Source of the DNA: Chytridium lagenaria
Taxonomy: Eukaryota > Chytridiomycota > Chytridiomycetes > Chytridiales > Chytridiaceae
NCBI GenBank assembly: GCA_025449115.1
Contig: JAHLKC010000039.1
Location: 124,001 to 188,000, forward strand
Length of the DNA stretch: 64,000 nt
Reading direction: 5' to 3'
Below, one piece after another: positions 11,096 to 21,923 of this stretch. The position numbers were made by a program, and so were the translations under genes. How positions within the stretch are numbered: position 1 is the stretch's first letter; each line of letters begins with the position of its first letter. The notes beneath the pieces are model-generated. The model was given only the letters and a program-made list of their open reading frames with translations, ran no database searches and was not told the DNA's origin.

Positions 11096-13937
11096 ATGCA
11101 TTACACTATGAAAGACAACGAGGTTTATCCCAAAGGTAAGAATTCTTTGGTTGTTTCCTTTTCGTTTAACTTGTTTCAATCAAATAGACTGGACAATACT
11201 TTACAAGCGAAGAAGAGGCTATGTGCTATTTAGAGCATTATGCCTATCGGTTGGGTTTTGGTCTTGTAAAGTCTTCAAAAAAAGAGAACTCTCGAACCAT
11301 AGACTGTGAGTTTTCGGGAAACCCTCGCATCGCATTTTCTACAAATGATGGGCGCAAGACAGTTTCCAAAAAAGTCGGGTGTACCTTCCGCATCAAACTG
11401 AATTTAACGGACTATCGGATAAACAAGTGTGAATTACAACACACAGGTCATCAGCTTCAACCTGAACGGCAAATATCGTTACGAGGGCCTGGTGTCACTT
11501 CCAGTCTTTTGCAGAGCGAAGTTTATAAGCTTCTGAAAGCAAATCCTGATCTTGGGCGACAGCAGATAGAAAACGCCCTCGTTGAAACGTTTGGACCCCA
11601 TGCCCCTATAAACGAAAGCACTATAAGAGGGATTGTTCGAAAACACCGGTTGGTGACGCGAAAAGTTGGAAACGACTGCATGAGGTTGATTGAGGAATTA
11701 AGGCGCCGAGAAAGAGAAGATGGCTGGTTTCTGGAGGTGGATGTGGACCCGGAATGTCGGTTGGTACGCGTTTTCTGGATGTCTTCTGAGCAAAAGCAGC
11801 TCGCTGAGAGGTTTTGCGACGTTATTATTATCGACAACTCTGCCAAAAAGAACAGGTTCAACCTACCGCTCTGCGTCATTGTTGTTATTGACAGCAGCAA
11901 CAAATCAAGGTTATGCGCACAAGGACTGGTCAACAACGAGCATATGTCCACATACAACTGGGTTCTTCAATGTTTTGTGAAGGCCTCCGGATCTGTTCCT
12001 CAAGTCATTTTCTCGGATGATGATAAAGCCTTCACTGCAGCGGTCATAGAATTTCAAGAATCACTTTCAAAGGTTTTTATTTAACTTTTCATATAATACT
12101 AAAGAAAACGTAGGGTGACGGTACTCTTACTGATGTGACTGTTCAACACCTTCTTTGTCAGTGGCATTTGCAGAAAAACATGGTGGAAAAAATGACTCGC
12201 TCCTTGGGCACGGAGAGATTCAACGCTTTCTACACGTCACTGATGAAGGTTGCTAGAGTAGCAAGAGAGGAGGACTTCGTCAGATGTTTTCAGAGACTTG
12301 CTGACAAATATGGAACCCACGATAGTATGAGAAAATATCTGTGGGACGAACTGTATGAGAAGAAGGAGAAATGGGCGTTAGCTTATAGGCTCTATTTGTT
12401 CACGGCAAAGACAAGGGCTACTCAACGAGTTGAAGGGAAGTTTGGGCAGATATGTCAAAAGTTATCGGAGAAATCAACGGTATGCGAAGTCCTAGAGGCC
12501 GTCGACAAAAATCTGCAGAAGGAGGATAGGCAGAGGTTACTGAGACAATTAAGAGAAAACCTCCCTGCGGTGTCTCTCAGTGATGCAGCTTATCACAGTT
12601 TCCTGAAATTTCCGTGGCAACTTCTATCAAAGGTAAGATATTAGAAAAGCTCGATTCTAAGCTCACTACAACCTTAGTATTTTGGCGATTTCGCGTCCTC
12701 GTTTATTCAGAAAGAAGCTAATGATAGCCTATTCCTGACTGGTGTTGAAGAAGTACCCGTTGATGCCGCAACAACATACTTCAGTGTTACCGAATCCGAT
12801 TCTTTGGATACCGAGGTGTGGAAAAGCGCGTCACAAGCTCTTGTGAGTAAAGTTGGGACATCCTTGCGCAAGATCTTCAAGGTCTATGATCATCAAAGTC
12901 ACGAATCACCGAATTATGTTTTTGCAACATCAGATTACCTTCACGTATGTACTGCTTTACTCTTTTCCACGAAGGCCTCCCTTGCAAGCATTTTTTCGCG
13001 TGCCTTCGAAGGTATGTACTGCCTAAATCTGACCAAAACCTGACATATTCTTAGAAGCGCATATGTGAAATTCAAAGTGGAACTTCTTGCAGCCAGGTGG
13101 ATGCAAGATGCTGGAAGTTACCCACCTCCTATTCCAGACTTCACCGTGCATACCGACAACGGCTCTACGGCAACATTTGAATCATGTGAAAATCTCCAGC
13201 AACAAACGACGCATGTTTTGACCTTAACAAGAGAAAAAGACGGTGAGATGACAAAGCTACGAAGCAAACGAGCAGAAGCTACGATACTTTTTGGTCGACT
13301 TCAAGGTCTCTTCAAGTCAGGGGTCGATAAGGCGATGCATCTTCAACGGGTGCCAGGCGGGAGCAACGAGCTGTGGAAAAAAGAAAACTTCCTCAAAGAA
13401 TTCGAGAAAGATGCTTCCGAACTTTCTGCAAAGCTTGCATATACTCAAGAGGCCAAGGGCTACATGTCAGAGCCTAAAAAACCCGCCATCAAAGATCCGA
13501 AAAGGTCAAGTCGAAGGGAAGGCCGAAGGGAAAAAAATTCCACCAACCGTCAATTGACCCAAGCACCGTCGCTTCAGTCCCACACCGTGCAGTCACTCAT
13601 CCAAAGACAATGGTATTATTGATGCCGTCGCTCCATCGCAATCAACCGCCGTTGTCTATAACAGCGTGATGGGCCTCCCATGTCCTTCAGGAAACCCCTA
13701 TGTAGATTGTGGAATGGCGATTCGTATGGCAACTTTACCGCAATGATGGCATCACAGGAAAGCTATCCCGGGCTGATGACACCACCAGGCTCGTCTTCTT
13801 TTGAATGGAAACAAGAGACTATTGCACCTCACCTGGTTATTGGAAACCCGATGGTTCCTCAAAAAATGGGGGTCGGAGGCAGGAGGTTAAAGTCGGGCCT
13901 TGAGATGTCATCAAAGAAAAGAAAGAACAGGGCTGAT
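11096..13937 (+). CDS. MULE transposase, multi-exon
   Basis: A short exon (11096-11122) joins in phase to 11188-12072, then 12114-12632 and 12678 onward. The segment TGQYFTSEEEAMCYLEHYAY and the following Cys/His region resemble the FAR1/WRKY-GCM1 zinc-binding module of Mutator transposases. The MULE DDE-type core follows, with VIIIDNSAKKNRFNLPLCVI (first Asp), NNEHMSTYNWVL and VPQVIFSDDDKAF (second Asp), then LCQWHLQKNMVEKM after an intron. The third exon carries the helical region. C-terminal exons to 13937 are basic and Ser/Pro-rich; their joints near 13010-13065 and 13610-13680 are uncertain. The core has no internal stop once introns are removed, so activity is possible. Confidence 0.8.
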
Positions 13938-14508
13938 TAGCAGAGGAATAAGATAGTGAAGTAAACTTAGAGTTCCTTTTCCGTGATGCTTTGTCCATTC
14001 AAATCCATCGAAACAACCATCCAACCATGTCTGATAGTTGATTCTTAGATACTAGGCAGTGGCTGGTGCTTTGTAAGGGCACAACATCGAAAGCCACTAA
14101 CTAGTCGAAGGACGGCCTAGGTCCTGGATGGGGGAAGAGCAAAACTTTGACGGTCAACGACACAGCGAACTGATAAAATGCCGGATGAGATCCGGCTGGC
14201 AGCAAGATGGGCAGCAAGCTGGGAGTATGCTGCCGGTTACTGCCGGTTTACTCCGAGCCGGTCATGTTCCAGAGCAGATAGAGGCCTAAATTGTGAGCCA
14301 ATCAAAAAAATTGAAAAAATAAAAATTGTTTTATTGGTTCACGAACGCCAGCAAGATTCCAGCAGGATGTCTGCCAATTCTGTTTGAGGCAGAGGGATGG
14401 CATCTGGATGGCATCCAGACGGCAACTGGTGGAGGTCTCAGTGTTGTATGGGGGGGGGGGGGGGGGAAGAAGTTTGGTTTTTTTGGCCGATGGATGCTGT
14501 AGCAATGG

Positions 14509-14760
14509 GATGCGACTTGAGGCGGCGGATGGTGAGAAGGAGAAGCAAGAAGAAGGAGAGGGTGCAAGAGGATGCGACTTGAGGCGGCAGATGGTGAGAA
14601 GAAGGAGAGGGTGCGGCGGATGGTGAGAAGGAGAAGCGAGAAGAGGGAGAGGGTGCAAGAGGATGCGACTTGAGGCGGCAGATGGTGAGAAGAAGGAGAG
14701 GATGCGGCGGATGGTGAGAAGGAGAAGCGAGAAGAGGGAGGGGATACGGCGGAAGGCGAG
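14509..14760 (+). repeat. Higher-order purine-rich tandem repeat
   Basis: GATGCGACTTGAGGCGGC starts copies near 14509, 14571 and 14663. Between them the sub-unit CGGCGGATGGTGAGAAGGAG recurs with variations. Unit lengths of 62 and 92 bp differ by one 30-bp sub-unit, a nested duplication pattern. Confidence 0.7.
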
Positions 14761-15123
14761 AAGGAGAGGCAAGAGGTGATAAGAATGAGGACGCACACTT
14801 CCTCTCCGGGCCGTCATTGCCCCCGTCCGCATGCAAGGTACATAACCTAAACTATCCCATCCACTAACCCACCTCCCACCTCAAAGCAGCGACCTCCAGC
14901 CCCCAACTCCTCCCCTCTCCCCACCCCACCCTTTTATCGGAAACGTAGCCTCAAACCTTCACGGCAAAGGCAACCCCCCAACTCTCACCATATCTGACCC
15001 CCAAAGCAAAGATATCGACTTTCCCCTCCTCCTCCCCTCCACTCCCCCACCTCCTCGTCCCCCAACCAATGGAGCACGTGTTAACTTAAAAGAGCTCCGT
15101 GGACGGCTCCGTAGTCGTCTGTG

Positions 15124-15219
15124 GGACAGGATCGACCGTCGACGGGGGCGTGCGCTGTGATGAGGGAAGATGGACAGGATCGACCGTCGACGGGGGCGTG
15201 CGCTGTGATGAGGGAAGGG
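15124..15219 (+). repeat. 48-bp direct tandem duplication
   Basis: Two nearly identical copies of GGACAGGATCGACCGTCGAC followed by GGGGGCGTGCGCTGTGATG start at 15124 and 15172. Each contains the palindrome CGACCGTCGA-like core. Confidence 0.8.
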
Positions 15220-16099
15220 TTGTTTTAAAAGAAAAAAAAAACAAACAAACAGAACCCCTCGACCTAAATAAATATATAAAAAAACCAAAGTCACTTCACC
15301 CACCTCCATGATAATCAGTCCAGATGGATGCTCCACCGTAAGTCAACCCACAACCAAAAGATGCTGCCCATGCCGTCTACATTCAAATCAATAATATCCC
15401 ACGAGTGCCAACACAAACAAAGCCCACAAAAGCCCACAAATATCACGATATTTAGTCAGGAGTAAATGAGGACGTTGGAGCCTCATGTGCATCATATAAC
15501 ACCAACCAACATTCAGCTAATGGGGTTCAGTGATGGTTGTTGATCAGTCCAACCAACACCTCCACCCACTGCCTATCTCGAATGCTGGTCAAATGCCTCA
15601 GCGAACACCGTCTTCTGCATACCGGACTTGCTCTGATGGAGAGTTGAACTCCATCAGAACCACAACAAAAACGTGAGAGTGAGGAGGGTTTAGGATGGTA
15701 GAGCTGGAGGTGAGCTGGGAGCTGGAGGGGGGTTAAGGAAAAGGAGAAAAAATGAAGTATCAAAATTGGGCACAATAATGCATTTTATATTACTTATTAT
15801 ATAGTTGTGCTGATTTCGACCAATCATAGAAATACAGATCAGTGTAACAGCAGTGTAACAACCGTAAGGCAGAGATCCTGCTGCCATCCAGTGGCAGTCT
15901 GGATCCAATCGGGCAATTCTTCCGTTCGCTGTGGAAGGGGACGTATATCAAAACATGAGAAATATTAGCCAATCATGTTTTGCGGTGTAGGCCAAAAAGA
16001 GAAATTCCGCACAGTTGGGAAATCTCAGGAGATCTCTGTAAATTTCTGGACCGGGAGTCACATGATCAGGGGTCGACAGTTTCAAATGTCGTCCCCCGA

Positions 16100-16190
16100 C
16101 AAAAACCCTGTGAAAATGCAGGGGGTCGACAAAAATCACTGCATTTTGTCGGGGGTCGGCTCGTCGGGGGGTCGACAAATTGCACCCTCC
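16100..16190 (-). repeat. Right terminal inverted repeat of the MULE
   Basis: On the minus strand it begins GGAGGGTGCAATTTGTCGAC and follows the left repeat for about 91 bp with scattered substitutions. The outer base is at 16190. Confidence 0.9.
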
Positions 16191-16198
16191 TTTATAAA
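16191..16198. repeat. Candidate right target-site duplication, TTTATAAA
   Basis: Direct match to 9567-9574. See the note on palindromic ambiguity at the left copy. Confidence 0.55.
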
Positions 16199-16801
16199 TC
16201 AACCAGATTCAAATCTCTCTGCTGGCTAGATAGATAGAGGTATGTAGATAGAGTATTTATATACTGAATAAATACTAATAAACTATCAAGTAAATATTAG
16301 TTATTTGTTTGAATGTTTATGTCATCTCTTATATAAAACATCCATCCATCCACACACATATCATCCTCATAACAACCAACCATGTCAATGCAAAACATAC
16401 ACATTCATACACATTCATACAAGAATATATATAACATCGATTTATATATATAAAATTATATACTGCCTGTCTGCACAACTACTTGGTCCGTCTCAAGACG
16501 CCTGCTTCCACGAATCCACTGCAACAGACCTTGACAAAAGACACGTCAGGGGGGGGAAAACAAAAGTTAAAAAAAAAAATAGAGTTAAAAGAAAAAGATA
16601 AGGGAAAAGCCCAGATAATAGCAAGTAAAAAAAAAAGAAAAGAAAAAGAGGGTAAAATAGGTTGTTGTAAAAAGGAAAAAAGTATTGTAAACTAAACATG
16701 TTCTTTTAAACAACAACAACAAAAAAAAATGTGGTTTTGTGGCAAACAATAATAGAAACAGAGAGAAAAGAAGAGAAAAAAAGGAATCATCCTTGAATTC
16801 C
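16199..16801. other. AT-rich intergenic region right of the transposon
   Basis: Low-complexity TATA, ACACATTCATAC and A-run sequence. No gene recognised. It becomes the 3' flank of the ketosphinganine reductase gene. Confidence 0.6.
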
Positions 16802-18147
16802 TCACTTTTCCTTTTTACTCTCATCCTTCTTGACCACGGGCGCCTTTGCGAAATACGATTTCACGTCCATGTCTGCGAAAAACACCCAAATGCTCAACAC
16901 AAGCGAGATCAATGGCGACGCAATAGCCTACATTATTTTTTAAAAACCCCCCAGAAAAGTGATAAATAAATCAGTAAAAAAAAAACCAAAACTTTACACG
17001 CATCCATCCTCATCTCCCAACAACTCCACAACAAAAAAAAAAATCCAATTTTTTTCAAAAACAATTCCTCACCTCTGTCAACGGATTCGGTCTCGGCGCC
17101 GGTCCATTCGCACAAACCCGAATAATCTCTCCCAACACATCATTCGTCACAAAAAACCGTTCACTCACAACCCCCCGCAATCAAACTCTGCGCCGCCGCC
17201 GTCGCCGTCATGGTCGATGCCGTCCCTTCAATCTTGGCCGTGATCTCGGGTTTCGTTTCATTCTCTTTGGCGAAACCAGGCGTGTCCATGTTGGCTGGGG
17301 TAAATGTGGACTTTGCATCCGAGTGGGAGGAATTCACTGCGAATCCTTCGGCGAGCCCGCGAAGAGCGTATTTACTAAGATCACCAGAGAGGAAAGGGGG
17401 GTGGTTAGGGAAACAGAAGACATAAAAAAAAGGAATTTGTAATTACCTAGCAGCGTAACACTGTATCCGATAAACGACATCACCAAACACACTCCCCACA
17501 AAGCACAATCCGTTTCGGTACTCCCCTCTGTTGGGCACCCACCAACCCCGCCACATTCCACTCCTTGGTCCCCTCCACACTCCCCCCCTCCATCTCCTTT
17601 GCCACCACAAGCGTCGCCCTCACCACATTCACCGCCGTCATATAATTCTGCTCCATCATCGCCTCAATCGCCCCCTTCCCACCCTCACACTGATCCGCCA
17701 AAAACCCAGGCCAAGCACCCCCAGCATTCGCAATCACCCAAACAGGCGTCCCCATCTCCCATACACCTCCTTCACCCTCTTCACAACCTCCCCATAATCA
17801 CACGCATCCACAGCCACCGTCTTGACTTTAATCACCTTTCCTGCCTTCTCCGCTGCCATCAGACAATCAGGGCGGCGTGATCCAGTGAACTTTTCCTGTG
17901 GCGTCCATGTCGCGACCTCGTGCCATGAGAGTGATGTTGGCGCCTGCTCGCGCGCATTCTATGGCGATGGATTTGCCGAGACCTTTGGAGGAGCCGGTGA
18001 TGAGGACGTGGTGGGAGGTGATGTTGCGGGTGAGTGGGGAGGGAGTAGGAGGTGGAGAGGAGGTAGTTGAAGACGACTTGAGGGTGGCGAGGATGGGAGG
18101 GAGAGGACGAGAGCGAAAGAGTATTCTTTAAAGATTTGAAGGGACAT
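16802..18147 (-). CDS. TSC10: 3-ketodihydrosphingosine reductase (Tsc10/KDSR), frame broken
   Basis: A short-chain dehydrogenase of sphingolipid synthesis, normally at the ER. The Rossmann motif appears as [20 protein letters not shown] followed by [12 protein letters not shown], very close to KDSR. Then come [20 protein letters not shown] and [15 protein letters not shown], the active-site [34 protein letters not shown] and a C-terminal hydrophobic exon ending in a Lys-rich tail ([20 protein letters not shown] and on). The gene needs repairs at 17457-17462 (one base missing between GYSV and YAASK), in the six-base run near 17171-17176, and around 18050-18110 where the 5' part changes frame. 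Introns separate 17394-17447 and 16937-17071. The 5' coding part is C-rich and later parts G-rich. Whether the breaks are real or sequencing errors cannot be told here; the conservation argues for errors. Confidence 0.75.
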
Positions 18148-18347
18148 TTTTTGTTTCTTGCGGTATCTCGGGGGGGTCTGTGCGTTGGTGGTGTCGTCGT
18201 TGAGAACTCGTAGGCTTCTCCCTGTTTTTTTTTCTTGTTCGAAAATAGGTGTTTTTTGTGTTTCCGTAAATTTTTATTTTTGGAGACATGATTGCATGCT
18301 CTCTCCGTAACTTGAAATATATTTACATGTTCCCCCCCTGTTTTTAT

Positions 18348-20237
18348 TCATATCAAAAATGACGCGGCATTAAAAGCAGGCATCGCAAGCATAGGTCCCT
18401 TATTCTTGAGCTAACAAAAAAAAAACATTAAAAAAACAATGATACAACACCAACTCTGTTTACCTTTGCTTGTAACAATGTATGCTCAATAACCCAATCC
18501 TAAGATCCATCTGTTTGATATCCCCTAAACCACGTGTAAGCGCGATATCATACATCACTAATCCATACCTTTAACCGTTGCACCCCCTGCTTAATGTTCA
18601 CAAGCGGCGTTGAATCCGTCATCCCATTCCCAATCTCATCCATACGACTCTACAAAAAAGAAAAAAAAAAAGCAACTCATCAGACACAAAACAACTCTTT
18701 ATCAAAAAAAACAACAACGCAAAAAATTGGCTCACCTTCACCGCATCCAACTCCTCCGAGATTCTCGTCAACTCATTCGACAGTTCCGTGACATTACTGT
18801 TTTGACACATTATATTTCTGTCGTAATTCCGATACTTGATCCTGAAGAGCGCGTTGCTCCTCAATCTGATGCTCGAATTGCGCGTTAATGTATTTCTCGC
18901 GGGAGGTGATTTTTTCAAGCGTTTTCTCAACTTCGTGGTGGAGTTTGGTGAGTTGGGTTTGGGTGTCGGTGAGGGTGCCTGCGATCAGCTTTTGTTTTTT
19001 TGTTGGTTAGTGACGTTTGAAAAGGTGGGAAAATGTTGGGGGATGTTTAAGGGTAGAGGAGGTGGGGGGGAGGGTGTGGAAAAGAAATAAAAGGTGTGTG
19101 GCGATTAACCTTTTTTTTTTATGATCATAAAAACATTTAAAGAAAGGGTTGGAGGGATCAATGATAAAGAGAAAAAAGGATGAGTGGGGGAAAAGGTATG
19201 AAAAAAAGAAAACAAAAGTCTCATTGAAAACAAAGATTAGAGGGATCCATGATAAAGGAGAAGAGGAGGAGTTGGAAAAAATGCATAAAAAAAGAAGAAA
19301 CAAAAGGTTCATTCTTTTTTTTTAAAGGATGACTTACTTTTGATGAATATTCATCTGTTCAATATGAATCCTCCAATCCTTATTATCATTCGGTAACTGC
19401 ACTTTCAACATTGGCGTCACCCTTTCCACCTCCAACTTCCATTCCGCCGGTTCCATCGTCGGTTTAATGATAACCTGTGGTCTAACACACGTTAAAAAAA
19501 GAGGGGAGGGGGGGGAACATACTTGATCTCCTCCACTTTTGCACCCCTCATCTCCACAAACATCTCATCCTCCCCATCATCCACGGCAACCCGTTCCTCA
19601 ATCGCGTCAAGCGTGATCTCAGCGTCCAACATCCACTTCGGCTTCCTCCGGGTAACTTTGTTCACAAACCCCAACAAAAACATATCAGTCCATCATGACA
19701 ACGCGGAGGGGAACTTTTCCCAAAAAAAACAAAAATGCAGGGCAAAAGAACTCATACTCATCGACTTTATGCACGGGTTTTTGAAACGTGAATGAAGAAA
19801 GCTGTAACGCTCTATCGGTAAGGATTTGAAGTGTATACACTATCGCCTCCCCATGTCCTTGTTTAAGTTTATGCGGTCCATATTCAAACGGTACGCCCAT
19901 TTTTTTCAACTCGTTCGCTACAACGTCAAAAAAAAGGTTGCAAACACCCCCCCGTACCTATATTCGCAGCACTGGCGTTAGGATCATCGAATTGACCTGG
20001 AGCTTCGAATCCGACGCCGATTTTGCTGAGAAGCCAGGTGAAGAGGGAGGTGAAGTAGAAGAATTGTTCGTTGGGGTTTGTGGAGGGGACGAGGAAGTAG
20101 TGTTTTGGAGTTGATGGGTTGGAAGCCGCTGGATTTGGGTTATGTTTTTTGGAGGGATGGGGTGTGGACTTACTGGACTCTGGCAAAAGTCGGGGAGGTA
20201 GTTGAGGAGTTTGAGTTGTCGATAATGTCCTCCATGT
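18348..20237 (-). CDS. IFT57: Intraflagellar transport protein IFT57
   Basis: A subunit of the IFT-B complex needed to build flagella. The N-terminal calponin-like part is clear: [56 protein letters not shown] then PNASAANIG, and [20 protein letters not shown]. The C-terminal coiled coil includes [40 protein letters not shown], a [16 protein letters not shown] segment and [12 protein letters not shown] followed by [11 protein letters not shown], all matching IFT57 order. At least six short introns. The 5' end is unclear: homologous sequence reads in the frame [13 protein letters not shown], whereas the nearest ATG (20237) is in another frame, so an upstream exon or an indel is likely. IFT57 is absent from non-flagellated fungi, so this marks a zoosporic lineage. 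Confidence 0.85.
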
Positions 20238-20347
20238 TTCGGGTGGAGGGTTGGTGAGAGTTCAAGTGTTGATGGATGGCCTTTGAAAATGGGTTTGACA
20301 ATTTCAGTGTTTATTATTTATTTGGAAAATTTGTGATCTTTTGATGA

Positions 20348-21741
20348 TTATAACTTTGAGAACTTGGGTTTCTGCTTTGAAAGGTTGGCCGTGATGGCAA
20401 CCTTGACGTCCTACAATAACAAAAGATAAGGAACGAGTGATGGTAATGGCAACCATCCAGTCCAACACATCCACACGAAAACAAACGATAAAATAAAAGA
20501 CCGAATTACCTCTGTATTCAGCATCACCGAATTCCACAACGCCACATGCTTCAACCCCTCCTCAACCGTATGTTCCCTCGAATAATTCAACACATGTTTC
20601 GTCCCAACAGTCGCAACTGGACTCTTCCCCGCAATCACCGCCGCCATTTTCAATGCCTCGTCTGAAAAAAGAAGGAATCACCCTATCAACACCATATTTT
20701 TTTGGGGGGGGGGACCGAATCAACAAACTCACCAACAAGCTCGGTTTTGGAGGGAAGAATTTTACTGACAAGACCGAATTGAAGGGCTTCAGCTGCACCA
20801 AAGTTTCGCGCGGTGAAACAAATGTCACGGATCCAGCTGTGGTTGCCCACTACTTTTGGGAGACGTTGGAGAGTACCAATATCGGCGGCGAGACCGATGT
20901 CCACCTATTTTTTTTTTTGGGGGTCAATAAGAGTTAAATTAAGTGGGAAAGAAATCAACCTAAAATCAATAAACACTGTACCTCTTTAACGGAAAACACG
21001 GCCTCTGCAGAACACAACCGAATGTCACAAGCAGTGATGAGATCAATCCCTTTCAACCAAAAAAAAAAGTCAACACCTCCTTCAAAGTCAAAAGAACGAC
21101 ATACCTCCTCCAATACAAAATCCATGTACCGCAGAAATCACCGGTTTATCACATTTCTCAATCGCCGTAAAACTCTCCTGCATATCCTCAATTTTCGGCA
21201 AAACCCTCAACGCAACTCTCGCAACATCCCCTACGCACTCCTATCAACACCCCTCCTCAAACTTTTCAAAAAGTCCATACCTTCAAGATTGAACAACCCA
21301 TCACTCAGATCAAGACCTGCCGTGAAGCCCTTAGAATCACCACCCGAGACAACGACGGCGTAGGTTTCAGTGTCGGCGCGGATAAGCTCGAAGCAGCGAC
21401 GGAACTCGGACCAGAAGCTGAACGGTGTTAGGGATTTGAGGAGGTTGAGGAAAGGGTGGGGAGGATTACGTTGGGTTCATGGCGTTGAGACGTTTTGGAC
21501 GATTGAGTTCGACATGGAGGACGTTGGTGTGGCGAGTGACTCTGAGTGTTTCGACTACAAGTAAAAGAGGATTAATTTGAGTGTATGCGTTGCAATTGCA
21601 AGAGGGATGGGTTGAGACATGGTTATGACGCACATTTGTATTGATCCATCTTGTTGATGTGTGTGTGCGTGTGCTAGTGTTTGCCCGTCGTTGAGTGATA
21701 ATGCCAATGTGCTCGGCTGAATTGTTGTCTCGTGAATGCAA
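20348..21741 (-). CDS. ECH1: Peroxisomal delta3,5-delta2,4-dienoyl-CoA isomerase (ECH1 type)
   Basis: Crotonase-fold enzyme of unsaturated fatty-acid beta-oxidation. ETLRVTRHTNVLHVELNRPK then RLNAMNP begins the domain. GGDSKGFTAGLDLSDGLF is the CoA/oxyanion region, and GLAADIGTLQRLPKVVGNHS is the ECH1-type segment with its acidic residue. FGLVSKILPSKTELVG, AGKSPVATVGTKHVLNYSRE and HTVEEGLKHVALWNSVMLNT follow. The last exon ends KPKFSKL and TAA at 20348; -SKL is a canonical peroxisomal targeting signal type 1. Several short introns. The start is uncertain: the frame is open to an ATG at 21741, but an intron could precede ETLRV. About 110 bp separate its stop from the IFT57 5' end on the same strand. 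Confidence 0.85.
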
Positions 21742-21923
21742 AATGCAACTTGACCGTAACCCGACAATTCAAGTATTCTATTCCTTCTAGAAGGTATCGC
21801 TGACCTTTTTTTTTTTTTTTTTTTTCGAAAGCAAGTTGGACATTTTCAACAAACTTTTTTTTTTTTTTTTTTCTTTGTAGCTTCATTCCCTCTAATTCAA
21901 CTCACCCCATCAAACACCACAAA
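21742..21923. promoter_or_regulatory. Short divergent region between ECH1 and NOG2
   Basis: 182 bp between the two outward-facing genes, containing two long T-runs (about 21807-21825 and 21857-21872). It probably serves as promoter for both genes. Confidence 0.5.

Larger units (their letters stand above)
13938..16099. other. Non-coding, repeat-rich tail of the MULE
   Basis: About 2.1 kb without a convincing gene. It contains palindromic pieces (CCGGATGAGATCCGG near 14181; GTGAGCCAAT...ATTGGTTCAC at 14292-14340; TCTGGATGGCATCCAGA near 14405), a G-run of about 16 at 14449-14466, a tandem purine repeat at 14509-14760 and a 48-bp duplication at 15124-15219. Nested non-autonomous elements are possible. 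Confidence 0.55.
9575..16190 (+). mobile_element. Mutator-like (MULE) DNA transposon with ULP1-type protease gene
   Basis: The element is bounded by about 91-bp terminal inverted repeats, both ending GGAG, and each end is flanked outside by TTTATAAA, an 8-bp direct repeat at 9567-9574 and 16191-16198. Because TTTATAAA is its own reverse complement, it could instead be part of the terminal repeat. Inside are a gene with a C48 (ULP1/SENP) protease domain, a split gene with a FAR1-like zinc-binding segment and a MULE transposase domain, and about 2.1 kb of non-coding, repeat-rich tail. MULEs generating 8-11 bp target duplications and some carrying ULP1-like genes are established, mainly from plants. 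Codon use inside is unlike the C/G-skewed neighbours, consistent with a mobile origin. Confidence 0.85.

Noticed and set aside
9575..16190. Retrotransposon or viral integration
   Set aside because: No reverse transcriptase, integrase, capsid or long terminal repeats; terminal repeats are inverted and the coding domains are MULE and ULP1.
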